Shown here: one piece after another, positions 33,858 through 42,121 of the stretch
Layout of the letters: each line of letters starts with the position of its first letter
How positions within the stretch are numbered: the stretch's first letter is position 1
Source of the DNA: Longimycelium tulufanense
Lineage (GTDB): Bacteria > Actinomycetota > Actinomycetes > Mycobacteriales > Pseudonocardiaceae
Assembly: GCF_014645795.1 (NCBI RefSeq)
Contig: NZ_BMMK01000001.1
Location: forward strand, 332,745 to 396,744
DNA length: 64,000 nt
Direction: 5' to 3'
Program-made: the position numbers and the translations under genes
The notes under the pieces: model-generated
Database searches by the model: none
Seen by the model: the letters and a program-made list of their open reading frames with translations, nothing else
What the model was told of the DNA's origin: nothing

Positions 33858-34708
33858 GCCAACTCCTTCACCACCGCCGCGAGGATGGCGGCGGACTCGT
33901 CGGGAGCACACGCCTTCGCCCGCAGGTGCTCCCACACCAAAGAAAACCGTTGCACCTCAACGGTCTTTTCCGTATACAGGCCGCCCGTCAGGCTGTCCAA
34001 GTACACGATGGTGGGATCGGATGGCGTCGTGAAGTCGAGCATGACGAACGCTCCGGACATTGCCGGATGTGCGCCGATCTCGAACGGAAGGATCTGTAGC
34101 GTGATGTTTGGCCGTTCCCCTTCCGTGATCAGCCGCTGCAGCTGCTTTCGCATTACCTCGGGGCCGCCGACGGGCCGGCGCAGCGCGGCCTCGTCGACCA
34201 GGGCCCACAGGTGCGGCGGGTTGGCGCGTTCCAGCAGCCGCTGCCGGTTCATCCGTACCGTCACCCGGCGCTCGACGTCGGTGGGGTCGGCATCGACCGC
34301 GGTCATCAGGATCGCCCGCGCGTAGTCCTCGGTCTGCAGCAGGCCGGGCACCAGCATCGGCTCGAAGGTGCGGATCGCCGACGCGCCGCTCTCCAGGCCG
34401 ACGAACACCTGGAACGTCTCGGGCAGTGCGTCCTCGTACGCGTGCCACCAGCCCTTCTGCCGCGCGGCGCGGGCCATGGCCACCAGCGCCTCGGCCTCGC
34501 TGCCGGAGACGCCGTAGAAGTCCAGCAGCAGCCGGACGTCACCGGGGCTGGCCGGCCGCCGGCCCAGCTCGATCCGGCTGATCTTGGACGGCGAGCAGCC
34601 GAGGTGCCGGGCCACCTCCTCGTTCGTCTTGTTCGCGGCCTCCCGTAGCCGACGAAGCTCCATCGCGAGCCGCCGACGGCGGACGGTGGGGCTCTGGCCG
34701 GTCGTCAT
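33854..34708 (-). CDS. XRE-family regulator with DUF5753 domain (Scr1-like)
   Basis: 284 aa. The helix-turn-helix occupies residues about 12-68 (LRRLREAANKTNEEVARHLG, CSPSKISRIELGRRPASPGD). DUF5753 follows (about 95-270), with FEPMLVPGLLQTEDYARAIL and HPAMSGAFVMLDF. Members repress their own operon and are countered by the partner DUF397 protein (known for Scr1/Scr2). ATG 34708 follows GGAGG. It is divergent from a 93 aa gene at 35066; a palindrome GGCAATTGCC lies between them. Confidence 0.92.
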   Translation of the reverse strand: MTTGQSPTVRRRRLAMELRRLREAANKTNEEVARHLGCSPSKISRIELGRRPASPGDVRLLLDFYGVSGSEAEALVAMARAARQKGWWHAYEDALPETFQVFVGLESGASAIRTFEPMLVPGLLQTEDYARAILMTAVDADPTDVERRVTVRMNRQRLLERANPPHLWALVDEAALRRPVGGPEVMRKQLQRLITEGERPNITLQILPFEIGAHPAMSGAFVMLDFTTPSDPTIVYLDSLTGGLYTEKTVEVQRFSLVWEHLRAKACAPDESAAILAAVVKELA

Positions 34709-35065
34709 GGGGCTTACCTCCGGTGGGGTCGTACTGGCGGCGCGCGCGTCCCGTCGGCGGTGCGCCCCGTCGGTACGGCAAGGGGGTGACGGAGCGCGCT
34801 CGTGATCGCCTCCGGGGCCGGGCGGGCAGGGGGCCGCGACGTGGCACGATCACCCGATGGCGGCCTGTTCCGCGACCGGCGGCCTGCTCCACCCGTCTGG
34901 GGCATGTGCCGCTCGGCAATTGCCAATTACCGTGCAGCCATCACGGACAGTGCCGCGTCGTCACGGCGCGCACTCGGACGCTACCGGCAAACCGCCCGCC
35001 GGGGTCCGCCGGGATCGCGTCGGCGGGCCGTCCGGCCGGGCACTGGGCGAGGGGGCCCGTCAACC
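34709..35065. other. Divergent control region of the XRE/DUF397 operon
   Basis: 357 bases without a supported gene. The perfect palindrome GGCAATTGCC at 34915-34924, in a locally AT-rich patch, is a candidate operator for the XRE regulator. Confidence 0.4.
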
Positions 35066-35347
35066 ATGGCGTGGAGCTATCTGCACCGCGTGGAGTTGTT
35101 TCGGATCGTGCGCGGTCAACGCGTTCTCGAGCACGTGGAGGAGTTCGACGACCACGGCCCCTACGTGGGGCGTGGCGCCGCCGAGTACGCCGAGATCGTG
35201 GCCGAGGACTACCTCAGCCGGTGGCGGCGCCCGCCGGGCCGCTGGCTGGTGGCGGTGTGGCAGCTCGATGACAGTGGCGCCAAGGCGAAACGGCTGTGCG
35301 AGGTCGAGCTGAACTGGGCCGCACCGGCCCGCAACAAGGCTGGCTGA
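35066..35347 (+). CDS. Hypothetical protein divergent to the XRE/DUF397 pair
   Basis: 93 aa, soluble, with no known domain. It reads as one compact alpha/beta unit (SYLHRVELFRIVRGQRVLEH, PPGRWLVAVWQLDD, RLCEVELNW) with basic and aromatic residues and no cysteine apart from one near the C-terminus. ATG 35066 is used; a much longer open frame upstream looks non-coding. Its location opposite an Scr1-like regulator suggests it could be part of the same switch, but nothing in the sequence proves it. Confidence 0.55.
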   Translation: MAWSYLHRVELFRIVRGQRVLEHVEEFDDHGPYVGRGAAEYAEIVAEDYLSRWRRPPGRWLVAVWQLDDSGAKAKRLCEVELNWAAPARNKAG

Positions 35348-36022
35348 CGGCGACCCATCGCCGGCGTCCCGCCGTTCCCGCTCGACCTCGCCGACCCGGC
35401 CGCGGGTACTCGGCGAACCCGGCCGGCGACCATGGACCCTCGCGGCATCGCGACCGCGGTGCAGGGCGGTCCGTCACCGCAGAGCGCGACCCCTGGCGTG
35501 CGCGGTGGCGGGCCGTTCCGCGTCTCGGGCTCCCGCTGCGCTGGTCCTCCATCCCGGCTCCCTCCCTGGGGTCGCCTCGGCGGCGCCAGGCGTGAGCCGG
35601 CAATCCGCCGCGGTCACGGAGAGTTTTCTCGGTAGACCTGACGGGGCACGCCGGTGCCGCGCGGACCGGGACCGGACCGGGCCGGGCCAGGGCGTAGGCG
35701 GCCGCGATCGTGGCCGGGTTGTCGGCGCTGCGCGACATCGCCAGGAACTCGCCGGAACGACCTTCCCTGTCGCTTCCGCGAGGTGAGCTGTCTGATTCAG
35801 CGCCGGTCATCGGCCTTCTCGCGTCCCGCGCGGCGTCCGGAGCAAGCCCGCCTCGCCCACCCGGACGTGTCCCACGTCTCAGGATGGGGGGTTGCTCGGC
35901 GTCACGGATGAATTAGTGTTCGGTCACAACAAATTCACCCGACAGTGGGACCTGGGCATGTTGGAGGCTGTGCGGTACCGTCCGACTTCCCGCCATGTTC
36001 TGGTGACTAATGTTCATTTCTG
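35348..36022. other. Long non-coding region with a possible gene stump
   Basis: About 675 bases. On the minus strand, 35685-35760 has nearly all third codon positions G or C and reads EFLAMSRSADNPATIAAAYA before decaying into non-coding sequence: a possible remnant of a lost gene. The last 150 bases are relatively AT-rich and lead to a TTGACA at 36023. Otherwise nothing was seen. Confidence 0.35.
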
Positions 36023-36028
36023 TTGACA
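36023..36028 (+). promoter_or_regulatory. Candidate -35 (TTGACA) upstream of the symporter operon
   Basis: A consensus -35 hexamer lies 28 bases before the symporter start; no good -10 is found at the expected distance. The ribosome-binding site TGGAGG follows at about 36043. Confidence 0.3.
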
Positions 36029-36056
36029 ACGGCGTTGACTCTGGAGGTGGGGTCGG

Positions 36057-37742
36057 GTGCCCGTGCTCGCGGCCTCGGACCTGCGGCTTGCCGCTGGCCC
36101 GCTCGACTACGCCCTGCTCGCGATCTATTTCGCGATCGTCCTCGGCATCGGCTACCTGGCCCGCCGGTCGGTGTCGACCAGCCTGGACTTCTTCCTGTCC
36201 GGCCGGTCCCTGCCGGCGTGGGTGACCGGCCTGGCTTTCATCGCCGCGAACCTGGGCGCCCTGGAACTGCTCGGCATGGCCGCCAACGGTGCCCAGCACG
36301 GCATCCCGACCATGCACTACTACTGGGTCGGCGCCATCCCGGCCATGGTCTTCCTCGGCCTGGTGATGATGCCCTTCTACTACGGTTCCAAGGTCCGCAG
36401 CGTGCCGGAGTTCCTGCGGCGACGCTTCGGCATGGGCGCCCACCTGTTCAACGCGCTGAGCTTCGCCGCGGCGCAGATGCTTATCGCCGGCGTGAACCTC
36501 TACGCCCTGGCGTTGCTGCTCAATCTCATGCTCGGCTGGCCGATCCCGCTGTCCATCGTCATCGCGGCGCTGGTCGTGCTCGCCTACACCACGCTCGGCG
36601 GCCTGTCCGCCGCGATCTACAACGAGGTCCTGCAGTTCTTCGTCATCGTCGCGGCGCTGCTGCCGGTGACCATCGTCGGCCTGGTCAAGGTCGGCGGGTG
36701 GAACGGCCTGGTGGACAAGATCAGCGCGGGCCCAGGTGGGGCGGGGCAGCTCGAGGCGTGGCCGGCGACCGGGCTGACCGGCATCGGCGACGCCACCCTG
36801 AGCGTGCTCGGCCTGGTCTTCGGTCTCGGCTTCGTGCTGTCCTTCGGGTACTGGACGACCAACTTCGCCGAGGTGCAGCGGGCGATGTCGGCCAAGAGCA
36901 TGTCGGCCGCGCGGCGCACGCCCATCATCGGCGCCTACCCGAAGGCGCTCATCCCGGCCATCGTGGTCATTCCCGGCATGATCGCGGCGGTGGTCGTGCC
37001 GCAGATGACCGCGCTGAAGGCGGGTGCCGGGGCGGACGGCATCGAGTACAACCACGCGCTGCCGCTGCTGATCCGGGAGCTGCTGCCCAACGGTGCGCTG
37101 GGCATCGCGATCACCGGTCTGCTCGCCTCGTTCATGGCCGGTGTCGCGGCGAACGTCAGCTCGTTCAACACCGTCTTCACCTACGACCTGTGGCAGCACT
37201 ACATCGTCAAGGGCAGGCCGGACGCCCACTACCTGCGGGTGGGCCGGTGGGCCACGGTCGGCGGGATGGTGGTCGCGATCGGCACCGCGTTCATCGCGGC
37301 CGGCTTCAGCAACATCATGGACTACATCCAGGCGTTGTTCTCGATCTTCAACGCCCCGCTGTTCGCCACGTTCATCCTCGGCATGTTCTGGAAGCGGATG
37401 ACGCCGGCGGCGGGCTGGTCGGGCCTGGTGGCCGGTACCGTGGCCGCGCTGGTGATGTTGGTGTTGACCCGGTCCGGGGTGGTGGACCTGCCCGGCCAGG
37501 GCGCCAGCTTCGTGGGCGCCGGCCTGGCCTTCGTCACCGACATCGCGGTGAGCGTGGCGGTCACCCTGGGCACCCGGCCCCGGCCGGACCGCGAACTGGT
37601 GGGGCTGGTCTACGGCCTCACGCCGAAGGCCGACCGCAAGCACTCCACCGAGGGGGCGGACGCCGGCTGGTACCGCTCGCCGGTCCTGCTCGGCGTCGGC
37701 GTGCTCGTGCTGACCGTCGCGCTCAACATCATCTTCAGCTGA
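36057..37742 (+). CDS. Sodium:solute symporter (SSS/SLC5 family)
   Basis: 561 aa inner-membrane transporter with about 13-14 helices. SSS landmarks are SLDFFLSGRSLPAWVTGLAF, the GG..A fold motif LAYTTLGGLSAAIYNEVLQF, and GLLASFMAGVAANVSSFNTV on helix 8, which carries the sodium-site serines. The closest groups are galactoside, glucose or mixed-sugar SglT-like symporters, but the substrate is uncertain. GTG 36057 follows CTGGAGG. A 100 aa membrane protein gene follows 11 bases later and is probably a partner subunit. Confidence 0.88.
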   Translation: MPVLAASDLRLAAGPLDYALLAIYFAIVLGIGYLARRSVSTSLDFFLSGRSLPAWVTGLAFIAANLGALELLGMAANGAQHGIPTMHYYWVGAIPAMVFLGLVMMPFYYGSKVRSVPEFLRRRFGMGAHLFNALSFAAAQMLIAGVNLYALALLLNLMLGWPIPLSIVIAALVVLAYTTLGGLSAAIYNEVLQFFVIVAALLPVTIVGLVKVGGWNGLVDKISAGPGGAGQLEAWPATGLTGIGDATLSVLGLVFGLGFVLSFGYWTTNFAEVQRAMSAKSMSAARRTPIIGAYPKALIPAIVVIPGMIAAVVVPQMTALKAGAGADGIEYNHALPLLIRELLPNGALGIAITGLLASFMAGVAANVSSFNTVFTYDLWQHYIVKGRPDAHYLRVGRWATVGGMVVAIGTAFIAAGFSNIMDYIQALFSIFNAPLFATFILGMFWKRMTPAAGWSGLVAGTVAALVMLVLTRSGVVDLPGQGASFVGAGLAFVTDIAVSVAVTLGTRPRPDRELVGLVYGLTPKADRKHSTEGADAGWYRSPVLLGVGVLVLTVALNIIFS

Positions 37743-37753
37743 GGGAGGACGAC

Positions 37754-38056
37754 GTGACCGACCGGAACGCCAGCCAGCCGCGCCGCCGCGCCGGGCTGTT
37801 CGACCTCCGCTGGATCATCGCGGTGTTGTTCGCCATCTACGGGGCGGTGCTCACCGTGGTCGGGCTCGGTTTCACCAGCGACGCCGACGTCAGCAAGGCC
37901 GCGGGCCTGAACATCAACCTCTGGAGCGGGGCGGGGATGCTCGCCACCGCCGTGGTGTTCGGGCTGTGGGCACAGCTCCGCCCGCTGGCCGTGCCCGAGC
38001 AGCCGGCCAAGGAGGCGTTGCCCGAGACACCGCCCGGCCTCGACACCGAGTCGTGA
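37754..38056 (+). CDS. Small two-helix membrane protein, putative symporter partner
   Basis: 100 aa. A basic N-terminus (RNASQPRRRAGLF) is followed by two membrane segments, DLRWIIAVLFAIYGAVLTVV and SGAGMLATAVVFGLWAQL, and a cytoplasmic Pro/Glu tail. SSS transporters are often accompanied by short two-helix proteins (for example DUF485- or DUF3311-type); this one matches neither clearly. GTG 37754 follows GGGAGGA and lies 11 bases after the symporter stop; a terminator closes the operon. A role in symporter assembly or regulation is inferred from linkage. Confidence 0.75.
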   Translation: MTDRNASQPRRRAGLFDLRWIIAVLFAIYGAVLTVVGLGFTSDADVSKAAGLNINLWSGAGMLATAVVFGLWAQLRPLAVPEQPAKEALPETPPGLDTES

Positions 38057-38060
38057 TGAA

Positions 38061-38093
38061 GGGACGGGAGCCGGCTCCGAGCCGGCCCCGTCC
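38061..38093 (+). terminator. Terminator of the symporter operon
   Basis: GGACGGG/GCCGGCTC pairs with GAGCCGGC/CCCGTCC around CG; about 15 pairs with a small internal bulge, immediately after the stop of the small membrane protein gene. Confidence 0.75.
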
Positions 38094-38344
38094 GCTGGGG
38101 ATGCTTCCGGCGACGTCGTTGGCCGCTCCGGGGCATCGGCGCCCCGACCGGCGTCCCGGGACAACGTGGCGCCGACGGACCGATCACGCCAAATGCGGCG
38201 AGGTCTTCATGGGCGTCCGCGGAGCCTTGCGCCCAAGGGCCAACCGTGCGCGGCGACGACCTGGGACGGAGTGAAGCGCAGCGGGGCGATGCGTAACGGG
38301 AGGAACCGCCCCGGACACAGCGATGGGGCCAACTCTCGCTGGCC

Positions 38345-38390
38345 CCATGCCGGGAGTAGGTGCTCTGCCGTTGAGCTAGCAACCCTGGTC
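38345..38390 (-). pseudogene. 5'-half tRNA-like remnant
   Basis: On the minus strand GGGTTGCTAGCTCAACGGCA then GAGCACCTAC has an acceptor strand, a D-stem GCTC/GAGC and a D-loop with GG, as in real tRNAs. The anticodon stem does not close, and there is no T-arm: the sequence runs into a GGGGCCA hairpin instead (38325-38346). Confidence 0.5.
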
Positions 38391-38415
38391 GACACCCATC
38401 TCTGGATGTCGAGAA

Positions 38416-38482
38416 GAGTCCGGCGGGAGTCGGACCCGTCATCTCCCTACTTCACGGCCGAGGGTAGCTCCACACCGGACTC
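38416..38482 (-). pseudogene. 67-base tRNA-like element with a perfect acceptor stem
   Basis: GAGTCCGG (38475-38482 on the minus strand) pairs perfectly with CCGGACTC (38416-38423). A T-arm-like segment CGGG-TCCGACT-CCCG sits where expected next to the 3' acceptor strand. The D-arm is absent or reduced and the anticodon arm is ambiguous. It could be a decayed tRNA of an array or a small tRNA-shaped RNA. Confidence 0.5.
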
Positions 38483-38765
38483 CCAAGACCCCAATGCCGC
38501 CTTTCAGGTGACGCCCGGCCTCACCTGTGTGGGTGACAAAGTGGGGCTTCCTCGTAGGTCGAGGTTGCCGGCGAAAGGCTGCCCGTGGTGGAGCAGGCCC
38601 ACCCACCACGGGCCCCGGGCAGGGCCCAGTCCGTACCGCGGCGGAGGCCCTTTACGGGGCAGGGGGCGCCAAGCCGCGATGCAGGTGTGCGCGCGGGATG
38701 CGGGAGTCACCCAGCCCGTGTTGAGTCCAAGCCAGCCACCACGAGTTCGCCAGCGGGGCCGGAAG
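38483..38765. other. Structured non-coding stretch with hairpins
   Basis: No protein gene. 38581-38613 forms an 11-base perfect stem (GCCCGTGGTGG and complement) with an 11-base loop. On the minus strand near 38700-38745 a T-arm-like GGGTGACTCCC beside CTTGGACTCAACACGGGC looks like a third decayed tRNA. Together with the two elements before it, this may be the wreck of a tRNA array. Confidence 0.4.
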
Positions 38766-38811
38766 GACCGGCCGGGGCCGGCCCCCTGCACGGGCCGACC
38801 CCGGCCGGGTC
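38766..38811 (-). terminator. Terminator after the 71 aa gene
   Basis: GACCGGCCGGGG pairs with CCCCGGCCGGGTC with one bulge; it is located just past the stop at 38832. Confidence 0.55.
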
Positions 38812-38831
38812 TCGCTCTGGCCCGGAGCCGG

Positions 38832-39047
38832 TCAGCTGCTGGCTCGGTGCGGGTAGACCGGGTTGAAGGTGTTCACCGTCCAGCGGTCCAGCGCAGCGGC
38901 GGCGTCGCGGAAGCGGACCCGCAGCGCCGCGGGCGTCAGCGCCCGCTCCTGCGCCCAGGCGGCCACGCGGCGCACCGCCCGACCGGCCGCCCCACGGAGG
39001 TTCATCTTGCGTGCGTCGTTACGGCGGCGGTTCTCGGTGCTCGTCAC
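38832..39047 (-). CDS. Small basic hypothetical protein
   Basis: 71 aa, rich in Arg and Ala (NLRGAAGRAVRRVAAWAQER, then LTPAALRVRFRDAAAALDRW), with a conserved-looking end TFNPVYPH. It is predicted helical and soluble. The start is GTG 39047, chosen because AGGAGGAG stands at the right distance upstream on the minus strand. The family is not recognised. It may bind nucleic acid because of its charge, but that is a guess. Confidence 0.6.
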   Translation of the reverse strand: MTSTENRRRNDARKMNLRGAAGRAVRRVAAWAQERALTPAALRVRFRDAAAALDRWTVNTFNPVYPHRASS

Positions 39048-39222
39048 GTGGCTCCTCCTGGCTGGTGATCGACTGGCGAGGTGGGCGATCTCGTCCCTCA
39101 CCTGCTCCAACGTGCCAACGATCCGGATCGTTCTGAGGTGACGGCGTGAGATCGAACACGTTGGAGTTGCCTACTGCGCAAGGGAAAACTCCGTTCCGCG
39201 CTCGGCGGGACCATCCGCTCGC

Positions 39223-39228
39223 TACCGT
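39223..39228 (+). promoter_or_regulatory. -10 box (TACCGT) of a probable leaderless lipoprotein gene
   Basis: TACCGT ends seven bases before GTG 39236; no Shine-Dalgarno sequence is present. Confidence 0.45.
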
Positions 39229-39235
39229 GCACGGC

Positions 39236-40240
39236 GTGTCGCGTTCCGCCCGCTCCCGAGCCGTCGCCCTCGCGGTCGCCTTCGCCGCGCCCGTCGTCCT
39301 TGCCGGCTGCGGCTCCTCGGTCGATCTCGCCAAGGTCACCTTCAGCCGGACAACCATCCCGGCGGGCGAGGCCGACCCCTCGGGGCAGCGCGGTGCCGCA
39401 CCGCCCGACGACGGTCCTCTCGACGCGGCCTTCGCCATGGAGAAGCTGCGCCAGGTCGAGCCGTGTGCGCTGCTCGAGGAGAAGCTGCTGGGCACCCTCG
39501 GCACCCCGGCCGAGTCCCGGCCGAGCGGCTATTCGAAGTGCAGCAACTACATGAAGGACAAGGCCGGCAAGAAGCTCAACATCACGATCATCGTGGGTGA
39601 CACGCTGATCGTGGATCAGAGCAAGCTGCGGACGGTCGTGGGCGGGCTGCGCGCCAACGTCCAGAAGCTGTCCAGCGGCAGCACGTGCTTCGTCCGGGTC
39701 CCGGTGCAGGGTGGCCGCAACGCGCTCGGTCTCTCCGTGCAGGCCGGCGTCGCCGACGGTGATCCGTGCCAGCCCGCACGGCGGGTCGCGGAGGCCGTGA
39801 CGACCAAGATCCGGCGCGACCCTCCCCGGCGCGAGGCGGAGGCGGGCACGCTGGCCGGTGTCGACCCCTGCCAGCTGCTGGACGGCCCAGCACGCGCCGA
39901 GGCGATCGGCGGTGCGGGCACCGAGCGCCGCTTCGGCCTCTACCAGTGCACCTACTCCCACGGTGGCGTCGACCTGCGGGTGTCGTTCGACCTTGGGTCG
40001 GACCCGGCGAGCCGTAACGGCGACAAGGTGGACCTCGGCGGTGTGACCGCCTTCCAGCGCAGGTCGGACAACGTCTATCCGAGCTGCGAGCTGCAGTGGA
40101 AGCACCGAAGGGCGGCCGGCAACAGGAGCGAGGTCGCGCGCGTCAAGCTCGAGAACGTCCAGAAGCTCCCCGAACTCGACGTCTGCGGCAAGGCAGCGGG
40201 CGCGGCAAGGGCGTTGCTGCCCAAGCTGCCGAGGCCGTGA
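39236..40240 (+). CDS. DUF3558-like secreted lipoprotein with two related halves
   Basis: 334 aa. The signal peptide ends at a lipobox VLAGC. The mature chain contains two similar domains, each beginning with a PC.LL motif: VEPCALLEEKLLGTLGTP with SGYSKCSNYM, and VDPCQLLDGPARAEAIGG with RRFGLYQCTY. The Cys pairs probably form disulfides. This is the pattern of actinobacterial DUF3558 lipoproteins, of unknown function, often many per genome. GTG 39236 sits seven bases after a TACCGT box. It is transcribed alone. Confidence 0.75.
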   Translation: MSRSARSRAVALAVAFAAPVVLAGCGSSVDLAKVTFSRTTIPAGEADPSGQRGAAPPDDGPLDAAFAMEKLRQVEPCALLEEKLLGTLGTPAESRPSGYSKCSNYMKDKAGKKLNITIIVGDTLIVDQSKLRTVVGGLRANVQKLSSGSTCFVRVPVQGGRNALGLSVQAGVADGDPCQPARRVAEAVTTKIRRDPPRREAEAGTLAGVDPCQLLDGPARAEAIGGAGTERRFGLYQCTYSHGGVDLRVSFDLGSDPASRNGDKVDLGGVTAFQRRSDNVYPSCELQWKHRRAAGNRSEVARVKLENVQKLPELDVCGKAAGAARALLPKLPRP

Positions 40241-40481
40241 CCCGGCATCGGCCATGGAGTAAGGAAAGCCGCAGCGACACCAATTACCGCTGTCGCCGTT
40301 CACCGTCCACCTCGGACACGTCGTTCGCCGCATACCGGTCGTGCCTCCCCCCACATCGAGCTGGCAGGCAACGGGCCGCAGCCCGATCACGCCCCACTGC
40401 CACGGCGTCGGATGCTGGAGCGGCACGCCCGGCTCCGGTAGGAAGGGGCGGACGCGAGCGGGCGAGCGGCGAGGAGGCCGC

Positions 40482-41483
40482 ATGAAGAAGATCATCAACA
40501 ATCCGTCCACGGTGGTCGACGAAGCGTTGCGCGGCCTGGCCGCCGCCCACGCCGACCTGCTGCGGGTCCACACGGAACCGACCTATGTGGTGCGCGCGGA
40601 CGCCCCGCGACCGGGCCGGGTCGCGGTGGTCTCCGGTGGCGGCTCCGGGCACGAGCCGCTGCACACCGGCTTCGTCGGCCGCGGCATGCTGGACGCGGCC
40701 TGCCCCGGCGCGGTGTTCACCTCGCCCACCCCGGACCAGGTGCAGGCGGCGATCCGGGCGGTTGACGGCGGGGCCGGCGTGGTGCTCGTGGTCAAGAACT
40801 ACACCGGCGACGTGCTGAACTTCGAGACCGCGGCCGAGTTGGCCGCCGCCGAGGGCATCGAGGTGCGCACCGTCGTGGTCGACGACGACGTGGCCGTCAA
40901 GGACTCGACCTACACGGCCGGCCGCCGCGGCGTGGGTGGCACCGTACTGCTGGAGAAGATCGTCGGGGCGGCCGCCGAGCGCGGTGCCGATCTCGCCACG
41001 TGCGAGGAACTGGCCCGGCGCGTGGTGGCCGGCGTCCGGTCCTTCGGCATGGCGCTCACCTCGTGCACGGTGCCGCACGTGGGCGAGCCGAGCTTCTCCC
41101 TCACCGAGGACGAGATGGAGCTGGGCGTCGGCATCCACGGTGAGCCGGGCCGGTCGCGGATCGCGCTGGAACCCGCCGACGGCATCGTGCGCCGGCTGCT
41201 GGACGGCGTGGTCGAGGACCTGCCGTTCACCGAGAGCGACCGGGTGCTGCTGTTCACCAACGGCATGGGCGGTACCCCGACGATCGAGCTGTACGTTGCG
41301 CACGGGATCGCCGAGCGGCTGCTCGCCGAGCGCGGGATCCGGGTGGAGCGGCGCCTGGTCGGCCCCTACATCACGAGCCTGGAGATGCAGGGTATGAGCA
41401 TCACCCTGCTCCGGCTCGACGACGAGCTGACCGAGTTGTGGGACGCGCCGGTGCACACGCCGGCGCTGCGTTGGGGAGTGTGA
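40482..41483 (+). CDS. dhaK: Dihydroxyacetone kinase substrate-binding subunit
   Basis: 333 aa. It binds dihydroxyacetone covalently as a hemiaminal through His219 (VGIHGEPG) and presents it to DhaL. Other family marks are [18 protein letters not shown] and [22 protein letters not shown] 40482 follows GAGGAGG. It is first of three overlapping genes, dhaK-dhaL-dhaM, that use a PTS phosphoryl donor instead of ATP. No glycerol dehydrogenase or DhaR-type regulator is adjacent. Confidence 0.95.
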   Translation: MKKIINNPSTVVDEALRGLAAAHADLLRVHTEPTYVVRADAPRPGRVAVVSGGGSGHEPLHTGFVGRGMLDAACPGAVFTSPTPDQVQAAIRAVDGGAGVVLVVKNYTGDVLNFETAAELAAAEGIEVRTVVVDDDVAVKDSTYTAGRRGVGGTVLLEKIVGAAAERGADLATCEELARRVVAGVRSFGMALTSCTVPHVGEPSFSLTEDEMELGVGIHGEPGRSRIALEPADGIVRRLLDGVVEDLPFTESDRVLLFTNGMGGTPTIELYVAHGIAERLLAERGIRVERRLVGPYITSLEMQGMSITLLRLDDELTELWDAPVHTPALRWGV

Positions 41484-42121
41484 GCGTGGGTTGCACTGCT
41501 GAGCGGTTGGCCCTGGCCCTGCGGGCGGCGGCCGCGGTGATCGCCGTGCACCGCGACGAGCTCGTCGAGCTGGACCGGGCGATCGGCGACGCCGACCACG
41601 GCGAGAACATGCACCGTGGTTTCACCGCGGTGGTCGCCAAGCTGGTCGGCGGCGGGTTCGACACCCCGGGCGCCGTGTTGAAGGTGACCGCGACGACGTT
41701 GATCTCCACCGTGGGCGGGGCTTCCGGTCCGCTCTACGGCACGGCGTTCCTCCGCGCGTCCACGGCGCTCGGCGACACGTCCGAAGTGGACGGACCGGGC
41801 GCCGCGGCCGCGCTGCGCGGCGCGCTGGACGGGGTGGTGGCCCGCGGCAAGGCCGAGGTCGGCGACAAGACGATGGTGGACGCACTGGCACCGGCGGTCG
41901 AAGCCGCCAAGGCGGCGGCCGAGGCCGGTGGGGACGTGGCGGCCGTGCTGGCCGTGGCGGCCGAGGCCGGCGAGCGCGGCGCCGAGAGCACGGTCCCGCT
42001 GGTGGCACGCAAGGGTCGCGCCTCCTACCTCGGTGAGCGCAGCGCAGGCCACCTCGACCCGGGCGCGCGGTCCACCGCGCTGCTGCTCCGAGCGCTCGCC
42101 GACGAGGCGGGTGCGTCATGA
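41480..42121 (+). CDS. dhaL: Dihydroxyacetone kinase ADP-binding phosphotransfer subunit
   Basis: 213 aa, all-helical. It keeps ADP as a cofactor that is re-phosphorylated by DhaM and passes the phosphate to dihydroxyacetone. The metal/nucleotide motif is [17 protein letters not shown] (Asp cluster), with [12 protein letters not shown] and [13 protein letters not shown] 41480 overlaps the dhaK stop; GTG 41486 is an equally usable start. The stop overlaps dhaM (ATGA). Confidence 0.93.
   Translation: MSVGCTAERLALALRAAAAVIAVHRDELVELDRAIGDADHGENMHRGFTAVVAKLVGGGFDTPGAVLKVTATTLISTVGGASGPLYGTAFLRASTALGDTSEVDGPGAAAALRGALDGVVARGKAEVGDKTMVDALAPAVEAAKAAAEAGGDVAAVLAVAAEAGERGAESTVPLVARKGRASYLGERSAGHLDPGARSTALLLRALADEAGAS

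Noticed and set aside
34709-35065. N-terminal extension of the 93 aa protein (start at 34802)
   Set aside because: The extra 88 residues are Arg/Gly/Pro-rich with non-coding composition and would fill the divergent promoter region.
38057-38831. RNase P RNA or other housekeeping ncRNA
   Set aside because: The conserved RNase P cores were not found; the tRNA-like pieces explain the visible structure better.
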